In this document: one piece after another, positions 42,270 through 52,946 of the stretch
Position numbering within the stretch: position 1 is the stretch's first letter
Layout: each line of letters opens with the position of its first letter
From: Telmatactis stephensoni
Taxonomy: Eukaryota; Cnidaria; Anthozoa; Actiniaria; Isophelliidae
Assembly: GCA_029948255.1 (NCBI GenBank)
Contig: JALIZF010001674.1
Coordinates: 186,001 to 250,000, forward strand
DNA length: 64,000 nt
Direction of reading: 5' to 3'
Translations under genes and position numbers: made by a program
The notes under the pieces: generated by a model
What the model saw: the letters and a program-made list of their open reading frames with translations, nothing else
The model's database searches: none
What the model was told of the DNA's origin: nothing

Positions 42270-43300
42270 TGATGCTTTATTTGAAGAAGAGTAATGTCAT
42301 ACAATATATGCTCATTACTGATACCATATATAGCTCCTCCGTGCACATTAATCTGATACTACTACATACAGTAACATCTTCAATTCAGTCCACTTTATCT
42401 TGTTTCTGTGAACATGGTTGCACAAAGCTTGTACAAATTTGTGGTTGAGTATCACTTTTCATTGATTGAAAATATCATTTTGTATTCTAAAATTATTCTT
42501 CAATTGTTGCTAATATAAGGTCTCATAAACATTACTATCATTTCCATGATTATCCATCACTATATTTTTATCTGCTAACATTGAACATGAGCATGATTGA
42601 CAGCAAAGTGCATTCAATATATAAATCATGACATTGTACAAAATACAGATTGCACTAAATATTTATAAGTTAATAATAAAAAATCATTTGTTTTCCATTG
42701 TTTATTTGGTGTAATTTTGCAACATTTACTAATTCCTGTTTCCTGGCTTAATTATTGAATACACCCTAGTCACCCTATTACGCAAAGGCAAGAATCTCCT
42801 TGTCTTTCTAGTTAAAAACAAACATTGTAGATATTGTTACGTTGTTGTTAGTTAATTAGTTCGTTTTTAACACAGCTGTCAGGAAGAGCATGACTGTAGA
42901 CACCGTGTATAAATAAAGCTTATATAAGCAAACATTATGTGCAAGCAGTGGTGAAATATTATTAATTTAAACAAACTACTGATTTAAAGACAATATCTCC
43001 GTGTCTTACATGTCTCCTCAAGTCAGAAATTCGCTGCCACAAATCGATCTGTCTCGTGTTCTTGGACGATCAATACATTATAAGTTGATTACAACAGCTG
43101 GTAAGAAGGTCACCACTAAATTGGAGAATTCGATATTAACGATTAAAAGCAAATTATCTTGAGATTAAAAGCCAATACTTCGATAAATTTTGATAGCGTC
43201 CGCCATTTTGTTCTCGATCTCTCGCGACCACAGGAAGCCTCGTGGTCAACAGTGTACCCCAAAGGCTTCTGGGTAATTTGCCGATTTGCGACGTTGATAG
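42270..43300. other. Body of HINE family 2, no gene
   Basis: AT-rich sequence with no supported ORF; (GATA)n-like run at about 43300-43320. Confidence 0.4.
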
Positions 43301-43914
43301 ATAGATAGATATATAGATAGATTGATAGACCGAAAAGGTAAACCTAGACTCGAGCTACCACAGGTAGCCCGAGTAATAACAAATCGTGTATTTTTTCGTT
43401 CATGTTTCAGATGTTTTATATATGAGTAAAAGATATTACGTGACCAAACGCGTCAGGTCAAATAGAACCTATCCATGGAATATATATATTAAATATGGTC
43501 TGGTCCAGACTTTCGATATTAAAATTCAGTACAAAAACCTCTCAAGATCTCTTGAATGATTGAATGAGAAATATAATTGACTTGCCTCTATGTGTGTTTG
43601 TTTAGCAACATGTAGGATGAGAAATTCGTAGATTTCCAGCTCAAAGGAAATAGTCTTTATCGCGAGGGCCTCCTTTGAAGTACTCCATTCCCCCCGGGCG
43701 GTATCTCAACTGTATCTTTTAGATTTGCTTACCTCATTATCTCTCAATTCCCCTTGCCAATCACACTCTCGATTAGGGCACATTATCTTCAGTGACAGCA
43801 CTTTTCTTTCTGTGTTTTTGTCTTGGAATATCTTTAGATATTAAAAACGTACCATTTCATGCCCAGTTTAGGTATATATTATGTTGAATTATTATTGACA
43901 CTTAATAACGTGAT

Positions 43915-43921
43915 TAATTGG

Positions 43922-43968
<47 letters not shown>

Positions 43969-44037
43969 GTTGGTTGGTTGGTTGGTTGGTTGGTTGATCG
44001 ATTGGTTGGTTCAGTGGTTGTTTGGTTGTTTGGTTGG

Positions 44038-44108
<71 letters not shown>

Positions 44109-44125
44109 GTTGGTTGGTTGGTTGG
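43915..44125. repeat. (TTGA)n/(TTGG)n tetranucleotide microsatellite
   Basis: Alternating blocks of GATT and GGTT units on the plus strand. The same position of the related unit has a shorter version at 61936-62013. It creates spurious NQSINQS and NQPTNQP peptides. Confidence 0.95.
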
Positions 44126-44760
44126 TTAGTTGGGAGGGAAGGGAAAAGGGAGGGGAGGGGGACTGGGGAGGAGAGGAGGGAAGGAGTGCTTGCCGATAAA
44201 CACGTTTTTTCTGTTACTCGCATCAACCAGCGTGCGCGTATTTCTATTAGTCAAAATCCAATCGTTCTTGATTGACGAGATAAAGCTACTAAATCTCGAT
44301 CTAAAACAAGAGAGTTCAAGAGCAACATGCTTTGACATGCTTTGAAATCAATCTTGGCGGGCAAAGATGTCCCGGAGGTTCTGCTGACTTGTTTTCAGAA
44401 AAAAGTAGAATTTATCAAGCCTTATTACACAAGACAAGTATGAAAGAAATAAAATGCGCCATTGGGCGATTAACGATTACCCGGTCGCTTCGGATGTATT
44501 AGTTGAAATTCAGAGCAACATTGGTTAAAAAGCTAAAAGCAAAGGTAGCAGAACTTAACATTCTATTTATATTGTGAGAGAATAAACCTTTGAATCCTCT
44601 CATTCTGATCAGTTTCTTTTTGTTGGACTGAAATTATTCGGGACTTCGATTGCACACTGTCAAGAAAAAACAACAAAAACCCGATGTGTAGAAGTGAAAC
44701 TGGTTTTCCTCCGCAGTAAATTGTGATATTTTCACTATTTCAGCAGTAAACTGAAGGTTG
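44126..44760. repeat. Repeat unit shared with 62014-62580
   Basis: Near-identical blocks including GGGAGGGGACTGG-type G-rich DNA, GCTTGCCGATAAACACG, TGGGCGATTAACGATTACCC and GGGACTTCGATTGCACACTG. The two units differ mainly by indels. No coding evidence. Confidence 0.75.
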
Positions 44761-45590
44761 TTTGTTCCCGAACAGACTATTTACACATCCAACATTCAAT
44801 GATAAACTCCAGTAGGGACCCCGTAATTTTTTAGCCCCTATTAGCCGGTCATGATAACGATAAAAATACAGTACTGACCTCTAGAGTATGAGTTTGTTTA
44901 GATTCGGCGAAGTTGCCAAAAATCAAAACCGAAAACATAAACGTGAATTTGACTGATCGTAGATCATATTGCACTTCTGGTGATTTGTGATTTGATCTTT
45001 GGAGTGGGAGTAACGGAAAAACCAGGGATTTACCGGCAGACTCTGATTTGCCTCCTCTCCTCCTCAGTCCCCTCCGCTTTCCCCTCCCCTCCCCTTTGCT
45101 TCCCTTGAGAGTTGGCAACGCATACTGCGGATGCAGACTCAGTGTGTTGCTTTAGTGAAGTAAGGCAAATAGTGTTTAACGTGTCTGTGTTTGTTCTTCT
45201 TCGTTAGTGGCTCGTGAATACCAGACCGTTAGTAAGCTGCGGTGAGGCGTTTCTATCTTCCTACATTGATCTAACATAGCACAGGTCCAAAACAGAACGG
45301 GATGGAACAACATATCAGCTAGAAGGAATTTAGTGTGTTTTTTTCCTATGGTTTTGCTTATGTATATTTTTACCCCAATTGTGTATATCAACCCGCTCAA
45401 TGTGCAAACTTACTTTTTGAGGAGTAAGATGTTCTCTATCATATGGACATTCATTGTGATTCCTGTCAACAAAATTCACATTTTATTAATTAACATTTCA
45501 TTAAACTAAGCTGGGGTACGGATACTAAAGGGAATTAATATCTTAACTGTTTCAAAATAAATTTGGTTTTCTACAGTCAACAAACAAAAA
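44761..45590. other. Unassigned intergenic DNA
   Basis: Nothing supportable; a polypyrimidine stretch (CTCCTCTCCTCCTCAGTCCCC) at about 45050-45100. Confidence 0.4.
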
Positions 45591-45595
45591 ACAAA

Positions 45596-46560
45596 CTAGA
45601 CGCACACGTGCGTTCACTCGTGCCCCTGGAGCCCTTCTTAAGAAAGGCTCCAACGACCGGCTCCATTCGTACTCTTCCCCGAGCCGTTTCACGCATTCTT
45701 CAACATTTCAGGAAATAGCTAACCGTAACATAATGACCTTTTTTTAATCGGCTAACTTTTAAACTAAAAAATACCTTGATTAGTCGGTTTGTCTGTCAAC
45801 AGCTATTAGTGTTTGCTTTGTTTTTCTATTATCATGCATGGGTATTAGATATCTCCAACATGCAAAAATATACCAGTTTATTCAACTTCTTATTTCACTA
45901 TATATCTCAATTGTTTGCTGTAAAGACTTCTACAACGGCATATTTGACACAATAACAAATCGTGTATTTTTTCGTTCGTGTTTCGGATGTTTTATATATG
46001 AATAAAATGCGTTACGTGACCAAACGCGAAATACAAGGTCAATGGAATATAGTTTCATGCCATTCCGATATTAAATTAAAATTCAGTACAAAAACCTCTC
46101 AAGATCTATTGAATGCTTGAATGAGGAATATAATTGACTTGCTTCTATGTATGTTCGTTTAGCAACATGTAGGATGAGAAATTCGTAGTTTTCCAGCTCA
46201 TAGGAAATAGTCGTTATCGCGAGGGCCTCGGCTTTCAAGTACTCCATTTAAAGTTCGATATTTGGTCAAAGTATTGGAGATGAAGCTCAAAATAACAGCC
46301 CATTCTGAAGCTCTTATAAGTATATAGGAATATCTCTAGTTAAAAGCTCCAAATTACATTGTTCTACTGCAGGAAAAGCCTGTCTCTGAAAGCTATTTTC
46401 TTTGTAGTCGGCCATCTTGCATTCCTAAAGTTCCTGGCTTGCGTTCGCTCAAAGGTGATGAATGAAGGGCATTGTTTTTACGTTCTTAACCAATCAGAAG
46501 TCTCTCAGGACGAACAGAGGAAAAAAAAAAAAACATTTGCAAAGGCCTGGGCACGAGTAA
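45596..46560 (-). mobile_element. HINE-like family 1, complete copy (965 bp)
   Basis: Minus-strand 5' end TTACTCGTGCCCAGGCC (46560) and 3' end CACGAGTGAACGCACGTGTG + CGTCTAG (45596). Host AAACAAA | TTAAGAC, again an A|T junction without target duplication. Internally matches 34619-35591 over nearly its whole length. Confidence 0.8.
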
Positions 46561-47160
46561 TTAAGACAAACAGTAACGCAACACCAGATGAGTGACTGCT
46601 CAACTGATCTGATATTTATCAATGCACTGAACCAAACTTCGAGCAAGAATGTAAGCAACGAAAGAACGAAACAACTAAATAGCACGAAATAGCACTAATC
46701 AAACAGTGCCAATTAAATGGCTATGAAATCTTTCATTACTTCTGCCAAATGTGTTTGCTGTACGTTGCGTGATAGATGTAAATATGTGGCGTGCTTGAGG
46801 TTGATGTCTATCAGTCCCCAGGCCATAATCACGTTCACACTGGCGTTTAAGTAGGTCTAAAGTACATGAAATACCAAAGTAGTACTTAGGGGAACCGTGT
46901 TTACTTAAAAGATGTAAGCGTTCACACAACTTCCTAAGCATATTACTTATGCTTTGAACTGTCAATCAACTTGTCATCAATGTGCACATGGCCGTAGTTT
47001 AACTTGTACTCGGAACATATAATTTTAAAACATGCGCCCTCAAAATTTGCATACATGTGGACCTTTACTGCTATTTCTACTGTTTATGCTACTTCAACAA
47101 CAGGCTAGCACTCAACAACAAGCATTCTTGTTTATTTTAGTACAGCAGGCTTTGAGAGTG
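46561..47160. other. Probable 5' part of the Harbinger element
   Basis: No independent gene recognised. Near 47131-47165 the sequence TTTATTTTAG followed by TACAGCAGGCTTTGAGAG could be a splice acceptor and exon start in frame with the transposase, if the 1.95-kb insertion is removed (inference). Confidence 0.35.
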
Positions 47161-47202
47161 ACTCGAGTATATTAAGGCCTGGGTCAATCGTTAATTACTT
47201 AA

Positions 47203-48469
47203 GGTAATTCCGTAGAAATAAAACTACAAATGGAATTCTCATAAAACTTCACACAGTTATAATTTTTGAGTTGCTTATCCCAAAAATGACATAAAAAATG
47301 GGGGTCACCGTAGCCGTTTTTGCGCTAGATTGCTTTAAACTATACCATCTTTTGTGTCTTGAGGGCTCAAGATTTGAAGATCAAAATCGCGTCAAAAATT
47401 ATCAATTTCTTAAATCTGAGCAGTGCTAGCTGACTAAAATGAGCTCATTTTCTCTCTTTGGGCAATAGCCTAGTGTTATGATGCAATAAATTGTTGTAAA
47501 AATGCGTTTGCTACAAGAAAGAAGGTAAAATTGGTTGATAGTACGTGCCTTGAAGCAGCGTGAAAGCACCTTCTGACCGCACGTTTTATACAATATCTAA
47601 AAAACTGGAAATGGAATCTTGACAATAATTATATATGTGATAGAGAACCTTATTACCGATGATTTGCAAAAATAAAAAGAATAGGTGCCCGTTCTCGTTT
47701 CCGCGCTACGACGCGCTAAAGTATGAAACAAGACGTCGTAAACAGCCTGTGACCGAAGAGGACAGGAGCCCATTACTAGGAGCGTACAACTAGGACCCTG
47801 ATCTTGAGTGATCCTTTTCTCAGACTTGGTTATTTTTAGATTCATATTTCCGCGTAGAATTAAGCATTTTCGAATAGGTCCGCAAAGGTATAATTCAATA
47901 TGGCAGTTTCAGACGGAGACGCGGTCGTTTTTTTACTCGCTTATATCTGTCGTTCCTCGTTTTCCGATTCCTTTTTATTCCCTATCCATCATTACTTAGT
48001 GTATTTACCCATGAAACACTGCAGTCGTGCTACAGGATGCATACAATATATAGGTACTTGTAGTCTAGTGCTGAAGCTGAAGTCGGCAATCAGTAAAGAT
48101 ATGGAATAAAAAATCAGGAGTTGTAATTGTTCTTTTGGAGGAGATACTCATGTAAAAGACAGACTACGGTATTGGCTACGGTAGCATTCTTTGTCTGCAT
48201 ATCCGTTCTAAAAATAGATGGTCTGTGAAAACGATTACTCTAAAGCGATGTACGTGAGTTGTACCCTCCTAGTAATGGGCTCCTGAAGAGGACTGAGGCG
48301 AGTAACCACTATAGCGCCTCTTAGAGCGTGTCTACTGTTCAAAACTTCATAAGACTAAAGCTTGCACCATTTTAAGTCAAATATATATCTTTTACAATCA
48401 AACAAATCAAAATAGGCTAAACTATGCTATGCGCAGTAGAGATGCGCACTGCAAAACTACGGAATTACC
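47203..48469. mobile_element. Nested MITE, TTAA target duplication (1,267 bp with insertion)
   Basis: Ends GGTAATTCCGTAG / CTACGGAATTACC, TTAA at 47199-47202 and 48470-48473. The intact right arm of the outer element shows the uninterrupted target. Confidence 0.75.
47764..48284. mobile_element. Innermost MITE, 9-bp target duplication (521 bp)
   Basis: Ends AGGAGCCCATTACTAGGAG and the matching CTCCTAGTAATGGGCTCCT, then GTACAAC/GTTGTAC, flanked by GAAGAGGAC at 47755-47763 and 48285-48293. No coding. Confidence 0.85.
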
Positions 48470-49145
48470 TTAAAATTCGGATAAAAATTATTTTGAAGAC
48501 ATAGAATATCTAAATCAACTTTTTTCCTCGATAAGTTACTAAACTCGACGTCCTTAATTTTTTTAGGGTATGTTTATGATGTCACGTGACCTGATGACGT
48601 CACAGTGATCAAATATTGTGTTGTAAACTTCAAAGCAAAATGCGGTCGCGGGTATTACTAAATACTTCAAAGTAACCATGCTTAACTGTGAGCCTGAATG
48701 TGCTTCACAACATACAGCCCGAAAAACTTGTCATCCACTTTACATTGTTGAGTTTTTCCATTTTTAAAAGAAATGAGTAAAAGTCACGTGACCTGTTTTG
48801 GGCTTTATCTCACTAAAGAAAAACTGTAGTCAGGTTTTCCGGGTTGTTTGTTTGGAAGCACATTAAGACTCATAGTTAAGCATGGTTACTTTCAAGACTG
48901 GGGTTATACCCACGACCTCATTTTGCTTTGAAGTTTACAATACAATATTTGATAACTGTGACGTCATCAGGTCACGTGACATCTTAAAAGTACCCTAAAA
49001 AATTAAGGACGTCGAGTTTAGTAACTTATATAAGGAAAACGTTCATTTAGATGTCCTTTGTCTTCAAAATATTTTTATCCAAAATTTATACAATTAGCGA
49101 TTGACCCAGGCCTTAATATACTCGAGGAGGCAACGAAACAGACAA

Positions 49146-50255
49146 ATGTTGCTGTTCTTTCGAGAACTGCAACGCAAGCGTAGAATAGTCTACCCATTGA
49201 ATCGAAGGGCTTGGGCTTGGCCAAGACCACAGCTCTGGTTTAGGACTTTGCTAGCCAATCCCAATTTAGACATTTTATGGAAGGAGCAGTTTCGCCTAAC
49301 TCGACCAACATTTGAATACATTTGCGACCTTGTAAGGGGAGACTTGCAAAAGGACGTGACACGGATGCGTGAGCCGGTTAGTGTCGAAGAGAGGGTAGCT
49401 CTCGCTCTTTGGCGTCTTGCAACAGGCAACAGCTATCGAACCTGTGGGCTTCAATTTGGCTACGGCAAATCAACAGCAAAGTGCATTTGTGGAGAGTTCG
49501 AGAGAGCTCTAGCACGTCTGAAGAACCAGTATATTTTGTTTCCAACTACTCGCCAGGAGATACAAGACAATATAGATGCTTTCGAAGACAAGTTTGGGAT
49601 ACCTCAAGTAGTGGGAGTCGTAGATGGTTGTCATATTGAAATTAACGCACCTCCAGAAAACCGTGAAGACTATTACAATAGAAAGCAACATTACAGTATA
49701 AACTTACAGGGTATAGTCGACAAGGACATGAAGTTTATTCATGCTTCTGCGGGTTACCCTGGCAGTATTCATGATGCGCGAGTATTTAGACTGAGTGGGC
49801 TTTTTGATATGGCTGAAAACCAACAAATACTTGTTGGTCCAACAAAAGCAATAAATGGCGTTGAAGTAGGTCCACTTTTTGCAGCCGACAGTGCATACGC
49901 ACTGAAACCATGGCTAATTAAGCCATACGTTGATAGGGGTCGTTTAACGCAAGAGCAACGAAAATTTAATCGAAAGTTTAGCGCTTTAAGAGCAGTCGTC
50001 GAACATGCATTTGGTACGCTGAAATGCCGCTGGAGAATTCTTTTGAAGAAAGTAGAACAGAGACTTAACAGCCTGAAGACCACAGTGATTGCAGCTTGTG
50101 TTCTACACAACATCTGTATTGAGAGGGGTGACTTGTATGACGGAGGGGATGACGGCAGTTCCGACGACGACAGTTCTGACGACGACGGAGGTGGTTTAGG
50201 AAACGGCGAAAACATACGGGATGCGCTAAAAGACTATGTATGGGACAATTTATAA
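49146..50255 (+). CDS. PIF/Harbinger transposase (HARBI1-like DDE nuclease)
   Basis: Open for about 370 residues from MLLFFRELQRKRRIVYPLN; an upstream in-frame extension to 49101 has no ATG and enters the inserted MITE. Domains: basic N-terminus, helix-turn-helix-like region (EERVALALWRLATGNSYR..FGYGKSTAKCI, about residues 80-115 of this start), then the DDE_4 nuclease with acidic residues in VVGVVDGCHIEI, PLFAADSAYALKP and RAVVEHAFGTLKCRW. The tail is acidic (DDGSSDDDSSDDDGGG). Length and all catalytic residues are intact. It converges on the Myb/SANT-like gene at 50815, the usual two-gene Harbinger pair. The true N-terminus may be split by the upstream insertion. Confidence 0.9.
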   Translation: MLLFFRELQRKRRIVYPLNRRAWAWPRPQLWFRTLLANPNLDILWKEQFRLTRPTFEYICDLVRGDLQKDVTRMREPVSVEERVALALWRLATGNSYRTCGLQFGYGKSTAKCICGEFERALARLKNQYILFPTTRQEIQDNIDAFEDKFGIPQVVGVVDGCHIEINAPPENREDYYNRKQHYSINLQGIVDKDMKFIHASAGYPGSIHDARVFRLSGLFDMAENQQILVGPTKAINGVEVGPLFAADSAYALKPWLIKPYVDRGRLTQEQRKFNRKFSALRAVVEHAFGTLKCRWRILLKKVEQRLNSLKTTVIAACVLHNICIERGDLYDGGDDGSSDDDSSDDDGGGLGNGENIRDALKDYVWDNL

Positions 50256-50814
50256 AAGAAAACAATCCTGTCCTTGTATTTCTAAAGGGCTCTAAATTTT
50301 CCCTGTCCCATTCTAATAAATTTAATAAAAAAACCCTGTCAAAAGAAAAAAAAAAAGTCCAATCATGGACATACAAGGCAAAGAAGACACAAGGCCAAGG
50401 CTCAATTGACGGTGTATATGAAATTTTAAGAAAGGGCTCAATTTTTTGTTGTTGCTAAAACGTTTTTATCTCACAACAATGTTTTATTATAGTTCATAAT
50501 TTCGCTTTCATTTCATTCAATATTGAACTTTATTGATGCTTATATATATAACTGTCCATGATTCAACTATATTATTATTTCTATGATTGCTGATAACGTA
50601 TAGTAATTGTTCTTTGTTAATTATCATTTTGATTCAAAGACAAAGGCAATATAGTATTTCAATAAAAATAATAAATCACTAAATTAGATCTTGTTTCATA
50701 ATAATTTGTATATTTGTAAACTATTTGTGAACATTAACAATATTAAATTGAATGGAAAAGGCTATGAAATCCACAAAGGAGCTGTACTTACAAGACAAAA
50801 CGAAATACTCCTAT
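50256..50814. other. Convergent intergenic region of the Harbinger element
   Basis: AT-rich, no gene. AATAAA-like signals for both genes lie here (for example AATAAATTTAATAAAAAAACC at about 50315 and minus-strand TTTATT words near 50660-50690). Confidence 0.5.
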
Positions 50815-51726
50815 CTAGTCCTTTTTGGATAACAAATCTTTGAAGATTCCTTGAAAACCAGCCAAAATCTCATTTGTCTGTTTCATCTGTTTATTCTGGC
50901 TTTCCTGGAAGGCTTCGAGGCACCGCTCGAAACGGGCATTATCCTCTTTTACGCCCCTCTCCCACATTTCCATAAATCTCTCGTTCCATTCACTTGCCTC
51001 ATCTTCATTCTCTCTGCGCCTTTTTCTAGTACTCCTCTTCCCTTTTTCTTTACCAGCTGTGACAGGCGAGGAATCTGTTTTGTTCTTATCATTCGTCTTT
51101 TCATTGCCATCGGAGGATGTGCTTGGTGCATTTGGAGTATCGGGAGGAGAGTCAGATGAACTTGAAAGTGCTGAGGTACATGGCTCTGTGTCCGTTCCAA
51201 ACACTGAACTTCCCTCCAGCTCCATCTTATCGGGATCTACGCTATCTCGGTGGCCCATAATCTCATCAAAATGGTCAAAATATGGGAATCCTTCCTTGAT
51301 TTTTTTAATCCCTTCCTCTCCCGTGTTCCGTGACTTCTGCTTTGCACTGGCTGATAGAGCTGAAAGCTTGATACGCTGATAGAGGCTCTTAAACTCATAT
51401 TCCAGGTTTTGTATTCGTTTCTTTATTTGCGGCAAAGTCCTTTCAGAGTTGACCCATCCACGTTTGTATGTTAGATATATGGCATTCCATATTTTGGTTT
51501 TCTCCTTATTGGAAGCTTTCTTGAGATTGGAATAATTTGATCCCCAAGCCTCAATAAGCTCTAGTGTCTCTGGCTCTGACCAACCAACCGCTTTTTTTCT
51601 CTGTTGTGGCTCGCTCGGTTCGGTGTTGCAATTGGTAGCAGGACTAGAACTGCGTGTCGTGCCACGAGGTCCACGTAAGGATTGTTGGTCTGCTTGATCA
51701 TGAACTAATCTTGAGGGACCTGGCAT
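50815..51726 (-). CDS. Harbinger accessory protein with Myb/SANT-like domain
   Basis: Start chosen at MPGPSRLVHDQADQQ; a longer frame to 51777 overlaps an unrelated plus-strand ORF. Residues about 45-125 form a trihelical Myb/SANT (MADF-like) domain: VGWSEPETLELIEAWGS, KIWNAIYLTYKRGW and QIKKRIQNLEYEFKSLYQ. A low-complexity S/T/P linker and a basic stretch KGKRSTKRRR-type (nuclear signal) follow, then a C-terminal amphipathic helix (EWNERFMEMWERG..LEAFQESQNKQ). Such proteins bind subterminal DNA and bring the transposase to the nucleus. No stop or frameshift is seen, so both Harbinger genes look usable. Confidence 0.85.
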   Translation of the reverse strand: MPGPSRLVHDQADQQSLRGPRGTTRSSSPATNCNTEPSEPQQRKKAVGWSEPETLELIEAWGSNYSNLKKASNKEKTKIWNAIYLTYKRGWVNSERTLPQIKKRIQNLEYEFKSLYQRIKLSALSASAKQKSRNTGEEGIKKIKEGFPYFDHFDEIMGHRDSVDPDKMELEGSSVFGTDTEPCTSALSSSSDSPPDTPNAPSTSSDGNEKTNDKNKTDSSPVTAGKEKGKRSTRKRRRENEDEASEWNERFMEMWERGVKEDNARFERCLEAFQESQNKQMKQTNEILAGFQGIFKDLLSKKD

Positions 51727-51749
51727 CGCTTCACCCCGGGATTGCAGGA

Positions 51750-52134
51750 CGAAGCAATAGATCGTCATCAAGAGCAATGGAAGGCTTTAGTGATCCAATA
51801 TGAAGGGGATGGGGACGCCCATGAGGTAGCCGTAACCAAAGCCTCAAACGCATTGGTACCAACATACAGGAAAGAGTTGAGAGAAGTCCTCCTGGAACAG
51901 TTGAAATGGGCTCACTACTTGAAAAAAGATCCTATTTATCGACAAGTTATGGAAACCAAACAAAACCTTATCGACTCTGAGAACTTTGGCTGGTTAGAAG
52001 CTACTGAATCTGCGATACACAAAAGAAAATTTTTGCTGAATAAATTGTTCGAAAAAGAAAGAGTCTCAGAACAAAAGACAGCAGTTCACGATTACCCTTT
52101 CAATCGTTACTTTTCTAAATCGAATTTGTTATAA
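51750..52134 (+). CDS. Unrecognised protein fragment, probable exon
   Basis: A 3'-terminal coding stretch from a splice-acceptor-like GGGATTGCAG; it reads DEAIDRHQEQWKALVIQYEG.., EVAVTKASNALVPTYRKELR, REVLLEQLKWAHYLKKDPIY and ends SKSNLL and stop. Strongly helical, charged, no low complexity, about 128 residues. It starts within 25 bp of the 5' end of the Myb-like gene on the other strand, so it may be a host gene exon next to the Harbinger insertion. Family unknown to me. Confidence 0.45.
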
Positions 52135-52333
52135 TCTCTTGATTCTATTAATTGTATTAAAATCTGATTCTGAACAAATGTTGTATGACGAGTATGGTTG
52201 GGCTTCCTATGGTGTACGTTGTGGTTGGATGGTTTAGATAGCGCGCGCTAACTACGAATAAATCAACCTAGTGTGCGTCGATATAAATCGATGTAATGGA
52301 TGCAAGTGACCGTAAAAAAAGCGACCTCGATAT

Positions 52334-52457
52334 GACCTGATAAAGAATTACATGGATGATGACGCTCAGAAAGCTGTGGGCCCCTATCTAAAAGCTGATC
52401 GCATACGTGTACGAAGATCTATGAGAGTGGCTAAGAAGCGGACTCAGCCTTACTAGT
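52334..52457 (+). CDS. Short coding-like remnant
   Basis: A frame reading KNYMDDDAQKAVGPYLKADR then IRVRRSMRVAKKRTQPY and stop. The R-x-R-R-S-x-R-x pattern recalls the HTH region of integrase-like genes common in cnidarian genomes, but it is too short to be sure. Confidence 0.2.
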
Positions 52458-52946
52458 GGCATAATACTCGTTCCAGCTAGCAATGATGATGATATAAACT
52501 AAACTTTTATAGTTTTGAAAAATAAAAGTGACTTGTTAAAATCAAGAGTCTGTGTTTATTTCTATATGCATTGAGTGATTTAAATCATGCTTTCCAATTA
52601 ATGGCGCTAAAACTTTTCGTCATGGTTGTGCACTAGTCCTTGCGGCTAATTCTTGTGTTTGTGGACCACCTCTAGTACTTGTGCACTAATTCTTATAGAC
52701 GAAGGGAGGACTCAGTGTTAACTCACTATAACTACCACAACATTTTCGTGTTCACTCACCGTAACCTCAACAAGTCCACAACGATATTTCATGGTTGTGG
52801 ACTAATTCTTAGAAACTCAAGAGCGAGGGGTGGTGGGATACTAATTCGAATCAACTTGAGGGGGAGGGGTGGTGGGTTGCGGACCCATGAGTTCCTTGTG
52901 TGGACCAACGGCCCAACGGACCACAAGGGTCGTGCGATGCTTAACA

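Larger units (their letters stand above)
41483..43376 (-). mobile_element. HINE/Helentron-like element, family 2 (1.9 kb), with empty site
   Basis: Minus-strand 5' end TTACTCGGGCTACCTGTGG; 3' end CCCGAGTGAACGCCTATTAGGCGTCTAG with a 15-bp hairpin (ACGCCTA-T-TAGGCGT). The 5' word is inverted just inside the 3' hairpin (asymmetric TIR). The homologous locus at about 60338-60360 reads TTTGACACAATAACAAATC without the element, so insertion caused no target duplication beyond a possible shared T/A. No helicase or Rep coding seen, thus non-autonomous. A 215-bp MITE is nested in it. Confidence 0.8.
41427..43690 (-). mobile_element. HINE family 1 relic interrupted by another HINE
   Basis: Pieces 41427-41482 (TTGTTTGCTGTAAAGACTTC..) and 43377-43690 (TAACAAATCGTG .. 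TTCAAGAGATCTTGAGAGG complement) form one family-1 body split by the element at 41483-43376. The related unit at 60300-60650 is unsplit at this point. Confidence 0.65.
47168..49120. mobile_element. Outer TIR element (1,953 bp with nested insertions)
   Basis: Ends TATATTAAGGCCTGGGTCAA and TTGACCCAGGCCTTAATATA, flanked by CTCGAG at 47162-47167 and 49121-49126. Long arms of about 300 bp include TTACTAAACTCGACGTCC / GGACGTCGAGTTTAGTAAC and TCACGTGACCTGATGACGTC / GACGTCATCAGGTCACGTGA. CTCGAG is palindromic, so it could be a 6-bp duplication or part of the inverted repeat. No coding. Confidence 0.75.

Noticed and set aside
43915..44226. Repetitive protein NQSINQS.. / NQPTNQP..
   Set aside because: Pure translation of a tetranucleotide microsatellite.
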